Shown: one piece after another, positions 45,404 through 57,184 of the stretch
How positions within the stretch are numbered: the stretch's first letter is position 1
How the letters are laid out: each line of letters opens with the position of its first letter
NCBI GenBank assembly: GCA_028023455.1
Contig: JAQFVV010006208.1
Location: 4,570,963-4,634,962 of the forward strand
Reading direction: 5' to 3'
Length of the DNA: 64,000 bases
DNA from: Epiperipatus broadwayi
Lineage: Eukaryota; Onychophora; Udeonychophora; Euonychophora; Peripatidae
The notes under the pieces: generated by a model
What the model saw: only the letters and a program-made list of their open reading frames with translations
The model's database searches: none
What the model was told of the DNA's origin: nothing
Program-made: the position numbers and the translations under genes

Positions 45404-46094
45404 TATTGGATGAGTAGGCATTAGATAGGGATTTTATGCACAAGCCTTCTGGCATCCATTGATTACTCTGTTTAGCACAGGTGGCAATACTGTATGGAGA
45501 GTTTTGCTCTGTTTATATGTTATATATTAACCATTCCCAACTTGTCCCTTACGATTTAGTTAAGCTTTTGTTAATTATTCTTCACTGGTAATGCTTCTCA
45601 TTTGCCACTATTTCATTTTAGACTTAAATCACTGCTAGTTGGTCTATTAGTCTACCATTGATCATTCTTTATGGCTGATCTGTTATCACTTCAAATCCAC
45701 GTTAGCTTTAATTCAGTCTAACCATTTTAGCTGGTTCTTCCCTCTTTTATTTTCCAGTGGGGGAGGGCATCTTATATATAATCTAATTTATATGTGACTA
45801 GCTTTATTTGCATCCAAATTCTATTCTAATTTAATCTTTAATTTGGGAACGATCTCTCAAGTGAATTTCTAGAATAATTTTCTCCAAAAAAAGGAATGAT
45901 ATTAAAGTAAGAAATCCATATGGATTTGCAAAAGTTATCTTTATATTTACATATATGGTTTTATATGCACAGACATTTCAGTTACATATAAAAATTGTGC
46001 TTATATTTGTGAATAATATACACACAAGTATATACTTTATTTTATATAGTAAATCTTTTTCATTTTATTCTAAGTAAATGTTCATTATTTATAG

Positions 46095-46349
46095 CTAAGA
46101 GGAATATCATTACTGAAAGTCAGCATCCAGAAGGTTTAGATAAAATAGCTATTTTGGAATCTAAAGTCTCTTATGAACTCAAGGCAGAAGAGGAAAAGAA
46201 ATTTGGAAAACCTGTTTTTACACAACCTTTAAAGAATATAGAAAATTTGCAGGAGGGTCAAAGTGTTCGTCTTGAATGCCGTTTGATTCCAGTTGGAGAT
46301 CCAACTTTAAAAGTTGAATGGTTTGTCAATGGGATACTTGTTAAAACAG
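46095..46349 (+). CDS. sls: Kettin-like exon: linker + N-half of Ig 9
   Basis: This exon is 255 nt, with acceptor TTTATAG|CT. With the T from the previous exon it reads SKRNIITESQHPEGLDKIA, so RSI is RNI and EKIQ is DKIA. The linker is charged (ELKAEEEKKFGKP). The Ig half has QEGQSVRLECRLIPVGDP and VEWFVNGILVKTG. The donor is ACAG|GTATTA. Confidence 0.9.
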
Positions 46350-46683
46350 GTATTAATAATATTTACAATCTTTAAAAATGTTAGTCAAGATGTTCAATTT
46401 TAATAATTATAAAATTAAATATTTAATTTATTTTATTTTTAAAAAATAAACTATGTTAATTATAATCCTACTAAATAAAAAAAGTAAACTTTTTAATAGT
46501 AATTTTTTTATTTTTTTCAACTTTATTTATGAATTTTATTTATAGTTTTTCTCTTCAGATCATATTCTATCAACAATTGTGATTCATAATTCTAATGTAA
46601 AACGAACTGTATTATTATAAATACTATAGAAATTTATAATATTGCTATTATATTTAAGTATAAGTATATTATATATACTTTTA

Positions 46684-47075
46684 AGCTAGATGTAATTAGA
46701 GGGGATTTGAACCCAGACTTTTAAGCTCCTTTTAGTTATCCACTCCATTTTTTACAACTACACACATGGCCACATGCGAAAAAGAAAAATGATCTCTAAT
46801 ATACGCATATCATGCTGAACCAGCACGCATTTGGTCCAGATTACCATCTCCCATACATATATGTAATAAGTGCTTGGTTATATATATATGTGTGTGTGTG
46901 TGTGTGTGGGAGATGATGATCTGGACCAACTAATGAGTGTTGATACAGCACGAAATACATCTATTGGAGATCATTTATCTTTTTCGCATGTATGTGATCA
47001 TGTGTGTAAGATGGAGTGGATGACTTAAGGAAGCTTGAAAATCTGGGTTTAAGTCCTCTCTAATATTGCTGTTAT
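46684..47075. mobile_element. SINE S2, two copies in inverted orientation
   Basis: The minus copy (GATTTGAACCCAGACTTTTA, CACACATGGCCACATGCG) and plus copy (GATGATGATCTGGACCAACT, CATGTATGTGATCATGTGTG) are joined through a (TG)n tract at 46889-46907. The B-box-like GGATTTGAACCC lies at the left end. Confidence 0.7.
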
Positions 47076-48579
47076 ATACATTTGTTATGCCCCCCCACAC
47101 ACACACACACTCTAGTAAACAATTTGCTTTTTCGAATGTTAAAGTAAAAATAATTAAAAATAGCAAAAAAAAAATAATAATAATTGATGTGAAAATTGAA
47201 GTATAATTACTGCATGTATAATTAAAGAATGGAAATGTGGTTGCAAAAACATGCAAATTCATTGTCTTAGTACAGAAATGATTGATGGCATAAAAAAAGC
47301 TCATAACAGTTAATTCCTATATTAATTTAAGTGTCTGAGAACAATGAAAAATATAAGTAAAAAAACCATAATAAAAATACTAAATAAACTGTTTATATGT
47401 CATGGATGTCCAGAAAAATTGTATCTGACACTAGAACTGGATTTGTATCATTACAATTTAAAGACTTTTTAGCTAGTAAGGGGATACACATTTTAACACC
47501 CCTATTTCACCTTGAGTCCAATGAATTGCTGAAAATGCAGCGAAACAATTGAAGCATTTATGGAATAAAATGCAGTACCAAGATATAAATGAAGCTTTAA
47601 TGATGGCTATGTTTAATCAATATTTCATGACTAATATAGCAACCAGAAAAACACCCATGGAATTGTTGAAAAGAAAATTCGGAACTTAATGTTTTATTGA
47701 CTTCAACTAGCAAGAGTGAGAGAGGAAAGCTTAATATAAAATTTATTGTTGGAGAGACCATTTAGATACATTATGCATTATGAAAAAAGTGTCAAACAGG
47801 AGTATGAGTCATGCAGTTGGCAGATGATAGGGAAGTTAAAAGATGCATTAACCATCTTAGAAGATATTAAGTTATTCACTCAATCAAATAAATGAAAAAA
47901 ATGAATTCTTCTGCAGATGATGTTACTGATCCCATAAAAGACAAGGATTATGGAGTATCGTCGACAGTTCAAATTGAAGAGACATCCAGAAGTAAGCAAA
48001 AAGAAGTGGATTCTTTTTCGAATGAATCCCTATCCCAATGATATGTATAAAGTATCTATGAAATTACTCAGTGCAGGAGAGATTAAGAAAGAATGGTCGA
48101 TATTACTTCCTAGATGAACTAGAGAGTGCAGCATGCTAGAAAGATTTAAGGGCTATGTATGCAATTACATTTAGAACTATTTTCTAGAGTGAGGGGAGGT
48201 GCTCAATGTCTGACTAAATAATTGATGTATATATTTGTAAAATGTAAATAAAATATATATGTTTGTGAATATATATAGGAAGTTAATAAAAATGTTAATA
48301 AAGTGGCATTCTAGAAAATTAACATATGCTTTTATACTAATATGCAAATGTATTCTAATTTGCAAATTATGTAAATCTAGACTAATTATGCTTATTATAG
48401 TACTACAAATTAATACTAATTTATCAGGCAAAGGAAAAAGAAGCCATAGAAGTAGTGGTTGTAGATTTCAACTGAAGCAGAACAGAGATTATTAAGAATT
48501 TGCAAACTTTATATGCAAAAGACTTTAATATCAGAACAACAAGCAGGCAGCTAATTGTAATGTTTAAGTTGTTCACTTA

Positions 48580-48935
48580 TTATATATACATGCCCTAAAG
48601 ATATAATTCTTTTAGAGTGTCATAGTGTGTATGAAATTCCATGTGGAGTTTATTTACATTCATACATTGGACAGACCAATCACAGAATAAACATGAGAAA
48701 GGAAGAAGTTGGAGGAAAATCTAATTCATCAGCCATTTATTCACACATTAAATTAACTAACTGACATCAATTTTAATAGAATACATATTCTGGAAAAAAT
48801 TGAACAATATGACCACAGACTGCTAAGGGAAGCTATAGAGATTTTTTAAAAAGCCTAAGAGCATAAATGAAAAGTGTGTAAGGGAAGCTATAGAGATTTT
48901 TTAAAAAGCCTAAGAGCATAAATGAAAAGTGTGAA
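48580..48935 (+). pseudogene. Penelope-like retroelement, GIY-YIG endonuclease fragment
   Basis: Translation gives VYEIPCGVYLHSYIGQTNHR (about 48630-48690), in which YIGQT is the second half of the GIY-YIG signature. It continues with SSAIYSHIK, then in a shifted frame NRIHILEKIEQYDHRLLREA and IEI. This order (Y-x-IPCG, YIGQT-xx-R, A-x-x-H, E, Y-x-x-RL-x-EA-x-E-I) is that of the GIY-YIG domain at the C-terminus of Penelope-like elements. It has stops and frameshifts. The 55-nt stretch 48824-48878 is exactly repeated at 48879-48933. The RT domain is not recognisable. Confidence 0.75.
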
Positions 48936-49458
48936 TTAACGAAAATTAACAATATTTGGAAAAATCTATTGGAGGATAAAATATTTTTTTAAAACTCTTC
49001 AATCAATAGAATTTGAGAAATGAGGAGAAAATAACAAGGGAAAAAAATAATGATTTTAAATCTCACCACACCCATTCTTATGATTTGAGACAGAAGCTTT
49101 GAGGAAAGTACTTATGAAATCTCAGCTATTTAACGATTATATTTTTATTACATGGAAGCTCCTGGAAATAATACCGAATTCATCATTTATCCATAAGAAT
49201 ATTAGAATTAATATATATATAGAGAGAGAGAGAGAAAGAGGGAGAGAGTGTGTGTGTGTGTGTTCATAAACTGTAATTATTTAGTTTTTGAGTTGTGTAT
49301 TTCACTGCTGATGTTATAGGATCATCCCTAGATATAGCAAATACATCAGTTTTTAGTTAATTATTTGATTTTTGAAATATTATAATCATTGTATAATTTT
49401 AGTTGAAATGAATGTTTCAACATATATATATATTTATTTTTTCTTATTCACTTTGTAG

Positions 49459-49602
49459 GATCTAGATTTTTCCCTACTCATGATTTCGGCTTAGTTGCTT
49501 TAGATATTTTAACAATCTACCCTGAAGATTCTGGGATCTATATGTGTAAAGCTACAAATGCAGCAGGTGAAACTGTCACCACAGCTGCCATAAAATGTTT
49601 AA
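49459..49602 (+). CDS. sls: Kettin-like exon: C-half of Ig 9
   Basis: The acceptor is CTTTGTAG|GA and the exon is 144 nt: GSRFFPTHDFGLVALDIL, then TIYPEDSGIYMCKATNAAGE. HRF is SRF and FGY is FGL. Both canonical cysteines are present in this Ig. The last base is A, giving a Ser codon (A+GT) with the next exon. The donor is A|GTAAGT. Confidence 0.9.
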
Positions 49603-50726
49603 GTAAGTCGATTCAAAATGATTAGTAGTTCGTTTGTTACCATTCCATAAAGTAAATTTTTTAATTTATAAAGTTTTCTTGTTAGTTTTTAATTTTAAAG
49701 CATGAATTGTATTACACACATATAAATGAAAATGTAATTTCAATCTTTAAAACTTTTCTCGGACAAATGTAATTAAAAAAAAACAACAGGCTTTTCTTGG
49801 TATACATGTTGTACGTATCTATTTTTTGAAGTATAAATGAAAAGTAAAAAGGGTCATTAAATAACTCCATGGAGAAGTTGATTCTGGAGTAGTACTATCT
49901 GAAAGAAAAATGCTAAGCCTGATTAAAATCTGAAAAAAATTTCCAAGTTAATTTGGCCAAATTTGTATCAAGTTCGTAATGGATGATAGGCAGACCTGCT
50001 ATTACTGCTGTTTGAGACCCTTAATATGTATATATATATATAACCACACACACTGAATCTAAGTCATATTGACAGCTGTTCATGCCTTCAAATGATATTA
50101 TTTGGGCATTAAAGAGTTGCGAGCAATCAGTCGCATTTAATTTTTCTAAGATTTCTACCCCTGCCTCCATGAATTTGTCTAAGGACCATGAGCTCTTAAA
50201 TCTTATACTGTTGCCAATGTTCTAAATTTTTCAGACCTATGTATGCATGTAAAGAGTCACATAGTATCAGCCAGCTGTGACCACAACTTTGAAACCTGGT
50301 CAAATGAGAGTTATAAATTTGTTAATTCTAAATGTTTAGGATTTCTTTTACGGTAGCCATCCATTTAAATTGATAGTTCTCTAACTGAAGAGTAAAATAA
50401 GAGTGAAAACTGCTAAAATTCTCAACATCCAGTAATTGGTAAGTAATTCTTTATTAATTTGCCTTGGTAAGACTATTAAAAGAATCTTTTATCTGCAATA
50501 GTTGTTTTGTAGGCTGATTTACTATGACAAAATTATACTACTGAAATCTTACATGCAGATATAAGTACAATGCTTAAAGCAAAATGTCTCAGCAGCTTAA
50601 TAATAATAATAATTAAAACAAAACTATTTACATTAAATATTAAAGCATACCTATAGCTCAAACAAGCTTTTAATTGATAAGTGCAGTAAGAGAAAATATT
50701 TAAAATCTCTATCCGAAAAACTCTTA

Positions 50727-50772
50727 TCTCCAGACCAATTGGTTTTGAGCTTATGGCTCACCTCAGGGAGGA
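50727..50772 (-). ncRNA. H2b hammerhead-like motif, decayed
   Basis: On the minus strand: UCCUCC, CUGAGGU, GAGC-loop-GCUC, AAAA, CCAAUUGGUC, UGGAGA. GAAA is AAAA. The stem III segment CCAAUUGG is a perfect palindrome. Confidence 0.45.
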
Positions 50773-51384
50773 GCTAGAATTTTTAGACACTAGATCTAAA
50801 ATATTAACTCAATACCCAGCACTTATTTCATATGTAACATTTAAGTAGAAACTCTGAAGTTTTCAGACATGAAAATGTCTTTTATTCCAACTATCTAACT
50901 TAAATAGCTACATGGGATTGAACCAAATTCAGATCTACCATATGTTAATAGCCTCAGCATAGCCAAAGCCATAAAGGTAAAATTATAATTATCAATAATG
51001 CAAGTCATATATAATATGACATTGATTTTATAAGCTTGTATTTTCTCTTATCGCCCTTATCAATTAAGAGCTTGTTTGAGCTATTGATACATTCTCTGTA
51101 TTACATTTTTGTAAATACAAGCTTATAAAAGCAATGTCACATTACATATGAATTGCTTTATTGATAATTATAATTTTACCTTTATGCCTTTGGCTATGCT
51201 GAGGCTATTAATATATGGTAGATCTGAATTTAGTTCAGTCCCATATAGCTGTTTAAGTTAGATAGCTGAAGTAAAAGACATTTTCATGTCCGAAAACTTC
51301 AGAGTTTCTACTTAAATATTACAATATGAAATAAGTGCTGGGATTTGAGTTGATATTTTATATCTAGTGTTTGAAAATTCTAGC

Positions 51385-51430
51385 TCCTCCCTGAGGTGAG
51401 CCATAAGCTCGAAAACAATTGTTCTGGGGA
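51385..51430 (+). ncRNA. H2b hammerhead-like motif with palindromic stem III
   Basis: UCCUCC, CUGAGGU, GAGC-CAUAA-GCUC (stem II, 4 bp), GAAA, ACAAUUGUUC, UGGGGA. Stem I has five pairs after a first mismatch. A9 is U, a deviation from consensus expected to harm activity. Stem III ACAAUUGU is self-complementary, where the left arm has CCAAUUGG: the outer pair changes together. Confidence 0.5.
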
Positions 51431-51749
51431 TAAGAGTTTTTTGGATAGGGATTTTTTCTCTTACCTCACTTATCAACTAAGAGCTTTTTTGAGCTATTGG
51501 CATGCTCTCTGTATTACATTTTTGTAAATACAAGCTTATAAAGGCAATGTCACATTATATAGGACTTGCTTTATTGGTAATTATTAAATATTAAAGGAAT
51601 TCTCTTCCCTGTGTCTCTTAAATTTTTATAAAACTATCACTTTTGCAAAACTACGGTTTTTTCACCATAAGGCAAAACTAAAACATATATTAAATGTTAA
51701 CAATGCTTAATTGAAGCATTTTTTAAGCAATTATTTTCAGAATGATTAT

Positions 51750-51895
51750 TAAAACAATCATATCACATGATCACTATCTCATACTAGCACATAATTATTG
51801 TAAATAAAGGCAAAACTCTCCATACAGTAGTGCCACCGTACTCTGAGTGGCACTACTGTATGGAGAGTTTTGCCTTTGTTTAAAACAATCATAGT
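51750..51895. mobile_element. H2 terminal mini-palindrome
   Basis: AGGCAAAACTCTCCATACAG and CTGTATGGAGAGTTTTGCCT face each other with only about 20 nt between. This is a deletion derivative consisting of the element ends. Confidence 0.75.
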
Positions 51896-52359
51896 TATTA
51901 ATTTTTTTTCATTAGTATTTTACAGTCTTATTCAATAAGAATAACAATTGTATAATCTCCAAAAGTCTTCATGAAATGTAATTACAGCGAATTTTCATTA
52001 AAGTTTACAAATGATTCCAAAATCAAACCATTAGTGAAAAAAAAAAAAAGAATTTATTTTAACGTAAATTAAATATTGAAAGTCAAAACAGAGTGCAATT
52101 ATTATGTTCTTACGAATATAACTTTTAGTTTTAAACTTCATTAGTTAAAATAATTACTTATAAAAGGCAAATATATAAAGTGATATATAATAGACAGGGT
52201 ACGAGCACAGACTTTCACATATGCAGTTGGCTGGTCTATAATTTCCGATTATGAAAATTGAGAATGATGTTAGTTTATGGAAAATTTTATTTTTTAATTT
52301 TATAAAATTTTATTATTTGTACAAATTCATGTTAATAGTGTGATTTTAAATCACCAAAA

Positions 52360-52460
52360 CATCACATATTGGATGAGTAGGTACTAGATGAGGATTTTAT
52401 GCACAAGCCTTCTGGCATCCATTGATTACTAGCTTGCACTGGGGGTCACTACCGTATGGA
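52360..52460 (+). mobile_element. H2 3' fragment
   Basis: It contains TATTGGATGAGTAGGTACTA, GCACAAGCCTTCTGGCATCC and GTATGGAGA. It starts just downstream of where a hammerhead would lie and is cut off at the LINE-like ORF. Confidence 0.7.
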
Positions 52461-52938
52461 GAAAATGGTAGAATGGGATAGAAAATTAGATGTATTAATA
52501 AAAAATAGGGAGCTGGAGAGATGTAAAACTAGTATGGAGAGTAAAAAGAGTCTAAATATATATAGAAGTAAACAGAACATTGAGTGTGAGTTAATTTACA
52601 ATAATAGCGAGGAAAGTTGTTTACTGTTTAAGGCTCTAGCAGGATTGTTAGCAACAAGGGAATGTGCACATAAATGGAGAAATGTGGAAGATTTAGTCTG
52701 CAAGTTGTGCAAGAAGGGCATGAAAAATATTAGGCATCTGTTAATTGAATGGAAATGCCTGAAAGCAGAAAGTGTACAAATAATGAAGTTGCGGGAGAAT
52801 AAATGTAAACAAAGTGATTATACAGAAAGTGCGTTCTTGATCTTTATACTGGGCTTTGAAAAAGGTAAGGGGAATTTAGATACAAAGGCCATGGAGTGGA
52901 CAAAAATGATGTTGTGGAAATGGGATAGAGCAGGATAG
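52456..52938 (+). pseudogene. C-terminal fragment of a non-LTR retrotransposon ORF2 (zinc-binding tail)
   Basis: This open frame of 160 codons has the cysteine-histidine cluster CKLCKKGMKNIRHLLIEW followed by KC (about residues 84-104; C-x2-C...H...C), preceded by basic, charged sequence. The pattern resembles the zinc-binding tail found after the RT in several LINE clades. No RT motif is present and the first Met lies within or at the edge of an H2 fragment, so it is a truncated element rather than a host gene. It is the longest open frame in the window and lacks stops, so the insertion may be fairly young. Confidence 0.55.
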
Positions 52939-53723
52939 AGAAGAATATAGGAAAAACTTTGGGTGGGGAATGGAAAGGGAAAGTAAAGTGGCTAACAGGT
53001 TTTTCTGGACATATTGCTTAAGAGGTTCATGACTTTGATAAAGAAGTATCCATATCGCATCACATTACTGCATAATTTAAAATTAAAATTTATGTTATTG
53101 ATATATTAATCACATCAATTTTTTAAGCTATATTCTTAGTGAATCTTGATTTTTCTCATAACTATCCGATGATCCAAAAGACTTGTAAAATATGTAAATA
53201 ATATAATGGATGAATTGTTAGTCTGTTTGAAATTAAATGTATTATTTACTGCTAAAATGCTATTTGAATTGATGACGTGAAAATTTCTCCAAGGTATTAA
53301 ACTCATATCACAATACTAGATCGTCTATTATATAGATGTTACGTAACAATATTTTATTGATCACAATTATTAACTGCATGCATCTTTGATCATTTGGTAA
53401 AAGAATGGTGCATATCGAAACAAATCATAACATGACATTCTTAGTATATATTTGGAATCTTTACTGATAACAATTCAATTTATATCATCACCATTCTGTT
53501 CTCAGCAACCCTTTTTTAAGCATGCGAAATCAGTGGAAACCAGTGATAGACCAACTAAATTTCAGATTAGTGCTGAATTGTGTATATCCATTCAGCAGCC
53601 ACTTTTTTTATTTTTATTGTTTAAAAGACTTAATTATATATTTAACTTTGATTATGTTGTAGATTTGTCTATATGATATTGCAAAAATATGACCAAATTC
53701 ACCACTTCCTTTATTTTCCTATA

Positions 53724-53903
53724 ATATCTTACATAAATGCAATTTATCCATTCTACTTTGAACAATTTTTAGCAAAAACCTTTTAATTGCACATATATGC
53801 ATACACAATTTTATGTTTCAACTGTTCTGCAGTCTTCTTCAGAGCTAAAGTTTTTGTTAAAAAGTGCTCAAAGTAGAGTGGATAAATTGCAAGATATTGC
53901 AAA
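53724..53903. mobile_element. Foldback element with H1-like core
   Basis: The arms AATATCTTACATAAATGCAA, TTTATCCATTCTACTTTGA and TTTTTAGCAAAAACC are inverted at 53850-53903. The spacer holds a minus-strand CUGAAGA, A, GACUG/CAGUU, GAAA core (53816-53842), but without a UH site or stem I partner. Confidence 0.65.
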
Positions 53904-54042
53904 AACATAATTAAGCGATAACGTTGGATTAATATTATAAACAGCATAAATTAGAGATATGTATGCAACAAACCACACACAAACTTCTTCTTTATTAATC
54001 TTGATTTATTATAATGTGAACTATTATAATGTTCGATAATAT

Positions 54043-54088
54043 ACTTCAATGTTTTGACTATATTTTTTTATAGTCTTTATCAAGGAAC
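54043..54088 (-). ncRNA. Hammerhead-like motif, variant U3/A8 core (H4), decayed
   Basis: On the minus strand: GUUCC, UUGAUAA, A, GACUAUA-loop-UAUAGUC (7 bp), AAAA, CAUU, GAAG. Position 12 is mutated (GAAA to AAAA), but the 3/8 U-A pair and the long stem II are clear. The next ~100 nt match the left H4 arm at 11830. Confidence 0.4.
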
Positions 54089-55589
54089 AACTAAAAAGTA
54101 ACATAAAAAACAATAAATACAAGTGTTCCATAATAAGTATAACAAATACAAATATCTCTTACCTGTTTGGAAGCATAACTCTTGTTCTCCAGACTGCATG
54201 AGATCTAAATTTATCCCCTGGTAAAAACTACAACTAATATGGTTAAAATTTAGTATTTAAAATATTGAACCGGGTCCATTCAAACAGAAGTCATTCAATT
54301 GGGTTTTAACCTTTTTTTAACATAACTTTAATTTTTTTGTATTATAAATATTATGTGAACAGACTGGTCCTTCAAGCAGAGGGGAGAATACCATCCATAG
54401 AAGAACTATCAACGATACCCATGGTCATACCAAGCTATGCAAATCATGACCCGATCACATTTCCAGACCATGGCCCACCTCAACTGCTAGATTCAAACCC
54501 CTACCATCCAAAGCATTTTATTTGTTTAGAGATAAACCTCAGGTGCCAGCTAATTACAAGAAGTAACTAACATGCCTGGGCGATAGGCCCATAATCCCGC
54601 ACTTGAAATATTCCATGACTAGCTTAATCGAAAAGGTAATATGACAATAAACTGTTTTAATTAGTGGTATGAATAAAAGAATCGACCGACAAATACTACT
54701 TTCCAAAAATAATTTATTTTAAGTATTTTTTAAAATGAACTAAGAACTAATTTATGAATTCATTCATCACTTCTTTGAATAAAATAATAATACATAACAT
54801 CATATTTCATGCACACATTCTATCAATAAACATAAAGCATAGATAAATATCAAGCATTAAAACATATATATCATGCACATACAGTTTCCATAAGTTATTT
54901 GTTTATATGATTTGGAAAAGTTCTGGGAATGTTTGCTTCTTACAATAACTGCACATAAATAATTTTTTTTTTTTAATGCTAGTTATTGAGTTCATTTATT
55001 ACACTGATTCTGGAAGCTTCAAAGATTGCAATGGCTACAATAATATGCTATGACCCAATGGGAATAAAGAATAATTAATACTACCTATAGGTTTTCAGAT
55101 ATGTAATCCTGGATAGATGGCTGCTCCTTTCTCCTGTGTGATGTGTGTTATACCAACTGGTTGGATTCTAGATTTAAATATGAATATGGTTCCTTGCTGC
55201 ATTTCAGTCCAGCAGACAAATGCTTAAATGACTTGGGTTGTTAGTTATTCATGGTGGCTAATTGGAGACTTTCAGATATGCTAGGGTGGTCAGAGACTGG
55301 AGTACAGTGGCATATTTCTTCTTATTAGCACTGCATGTTTTTCTTGGCTTTCTCAAAATAAAATTTATTTGTACTCACTGGAATAACACTGCTGAAAAAT
55401 TATTTGATCTCTGATGATGACCTTTTTTCCAGACCTATTTATATCCTATTACTCTTATTGTTCAGCTTGATTAGCATTCTTTTTGATTAAATTTATTAAT
55501 TAAATTCCCATTATCTGTTCACATCCCTTATTAGATTATTTTTTTTAAGATAAGATTTAACTTTTTAATTATTCCCATTGTTTATTTGT

Positions 55590-56420
55590 AGCCATCTTTG
55601 AATTTAACTTAATTTTTATATTACAAACTATATTTTTCATTTTTTAAAATTCAACTTCTTTTACACGCACACATATATTTTCATTTCTTTGCATATTTAC
55701 ATTACCTTTGACCAATATATTTTTTATTTCTTTAAATTAAATGCAAAGAGAGTATCTTTAATTTCATATAAAAAACTTTTCTTATTTTTAAAACTTTATT
55801 TAGTGATATCATTTTTCCCATCCCCCTTTTAATAGTTTTCCTATTTTTCTTTTTCTAAGAATGACATCTTGTTTAATCCCCCCCCCCCCAGGTTAACTGT
55901 ATTTTCTTTTAACAAAAGTCTTTAACTTTTATAAATTATTTCTTAATAACTAATTCTGCAGTACTTCAGTTTTTTTTTTAATTTTTTGTTTCAAAAAAAA
56001 AAAATCTTTAAATGACTTATCATTTAATTTTTCTTAAAAAAAACCCAAGAAACATGTGATGCTTTTTTAAATAGCGGTACAATATATTGTACTGAGGTAC
56101 ATCATGACCGAATGTTTTAGTATTTTTAAGAGTAAAAATATTTAAGAAATTTTGTTTTAAAAAATCAAAGTAAAATAAAAGTTTTAAAAGTTTAGAACAA
56201 AAGATTGGGATAGGGGGGGGGGGGTATTGTTAAAGAAAGGAAATAAACGATTGTAAAAGGAGGGTAACATTTTAGAAATAAAAAAAAGGGGGGAATTGAA
56301 ATAAAAAATGATTTAATATTACTTTTTTAATAATAAAAAAAAGTAAAAAAGAGAGGGAGTTCGTTTTGTCTTATAATAAAAGGATTGAATGTGTGCGTGT
56401 ATAAATAGATTTTGAATAAA
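55590..56420. repeat. Long decayed inverted repeat
   Basis: The left CACGCACACATATATTTTC and right GTGTGCGTGTATAAATA ends, plus C-rich (55878-55889) and G-rich (56213-56223) runs, are placed symmetrically about GTACAATATATTGTAC (56077-56092). The arms are strongly diverged, so this is an old foldback. Confidence 0.6.
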
Positions 56421-57184
56421 GGAAAGGAATTTTAAAAGACAATGGAGAGCTAATGTAATAAAACAAAAAGAAATCTAATTAAATGGCTGAGAAATTAACA
56501 AAGAAACTAAAAATTAATATTCACTTAAATCAACAACCAATGGAAAGGATCAGAGACTTTAAATAAAAGAAACAGAAGTCCAATCGGAGCGAAATCAAAT
56601 GCACGATGGATCCGCAAGATAAGAAGCACCGGGTATAAAAGAAGCGAACTTTGTATTGTTAAATTAATCAAATCAAAAAAATTAATATCAAAAAAAAAAA
56701 AAAAATTTATGAATCAAAAAAAAAAAATTAATCAAAAAAAATTTAGAATCAAAGAATCAAAAGAAAATTGCAGAAGCTACTATTCGAAGAAAATGATGCA
56801 TTGCAGAACCAATCGTATCGTGCAGCTGACCAGAGCCCGCTCTGCAGCACCATCAGCAGATAGTTCGAAGAACAAACCATGTTCTGGTGAAGTCTAAGGA
56901 ACAGTGGAGTGTCCATGCCGAGATATGCGAGTGTCATATAACATCACAAATTAAGGAAAGATCTACGAGAAGTTAGCGCTAACTGGTTGCAACCAAGATT
57001 CTACAGAAGCTACATTTTGTCATATTCAAATTCAAATCCTAGGTAACATTTTATTTTTATTTTTTTATTCTCCAATTCTTGATCTTTAAACCATGTAAAT
57101 AAAAACTTAACTTTTTACGAACTAGTATCTTCAGGGTATAAATTATATTGGCTCCATTGTCCAACTTTTATTCAGAATTATTAA

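Larger units (their letters stand above)
44289..45520. mobile_element. H2-family tandem/inverted array with three hammerheads (retrozyme-like)
   Basis: It begins AGCATCACATGATCACATTT and ends in GAGAGTTTTGCTCTGTTTAT. A minus-oriented unit (44289-44740) is followed by a second minus start (44748) that switches, at CTACTCATCC|AAAGCTCC, into plus orientation. Plus-strand hammerheads at 44906-44947 and 45362-45403 bracket one complete body: GTGATCATGTGATGC, CCAATCCTGCCTAATAGGAT, GAACTCAGTTCAGACC. The minus hammerhead is at 44449-44490. All copies are nearly identical, so the array is young. No protein is encoded. Confidence 0.85.
36548..46094. other. Intron 15 (about 9.5 kb)
   Basis: It holds a SINE (37721-37818), H2 copies (38190-38610 and the 44289-45520 tandem), the H6 foldback (40222-40422), SINE S2 arrays (40490-41420), a foldback at 41415-41692 and a T1 copy (42700-42835). 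36650-37700, 38620-40200, 41700-42690, 42850-44280 and 45530-46090 are AT-rich with no element I can name. Confidence 0.7.
46350..49458. other. Intron 16 (about 3.1 kb) splitting Ig 9
   Basis: It contains the S2 palindrome (46684-47075) and Penelope-like sequence (48580-48935). A (GA)n/(GT)n microsatellite lies at about 49220-49262. 47480-48160 may be further retroelement coding remnant (ATGGAATTGTTGAAAAGAAA, ...GTGGATTCTTTTTCGAATG), but I cannot name it. Confidence 0.65.
50650..51560. mobile_element. H2b foldback element with hammerheads in both arms
   Basis: The arms (about 50655-51000 and 51040-51490) are inverted: ATAGCTCAAACAAGCTTTTA, AGGTAAAATTATAATTATCA and ACTCTGAAGTTTTCAGACAT with their complements. 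The right part is partly duplicated again at 51470-51560 (AAGAGCTTTTTTGAGCTATT, AATACAAGCTTATAAAGGCA), so the ends are tandem-like. It is related to H2 by the hammerhead and the TGGGGATA...TAGATAGGGATTTT context. Confidence 0.75.

Noticed and set aside
47304-48495. Overlapping 78-109 codon frames in intron 16
   Set aside because: They are low-complexity AT-rich frames rich in F, I, Y and N, with no family resemblance.
56709-56937. Two overlapping 62-codon frames on opposite strands
   Set aside because: They are lysine-rich from A-runs and show no conserved motif. The GC-richer patch 56800-56930 may be an unknown repeat end.
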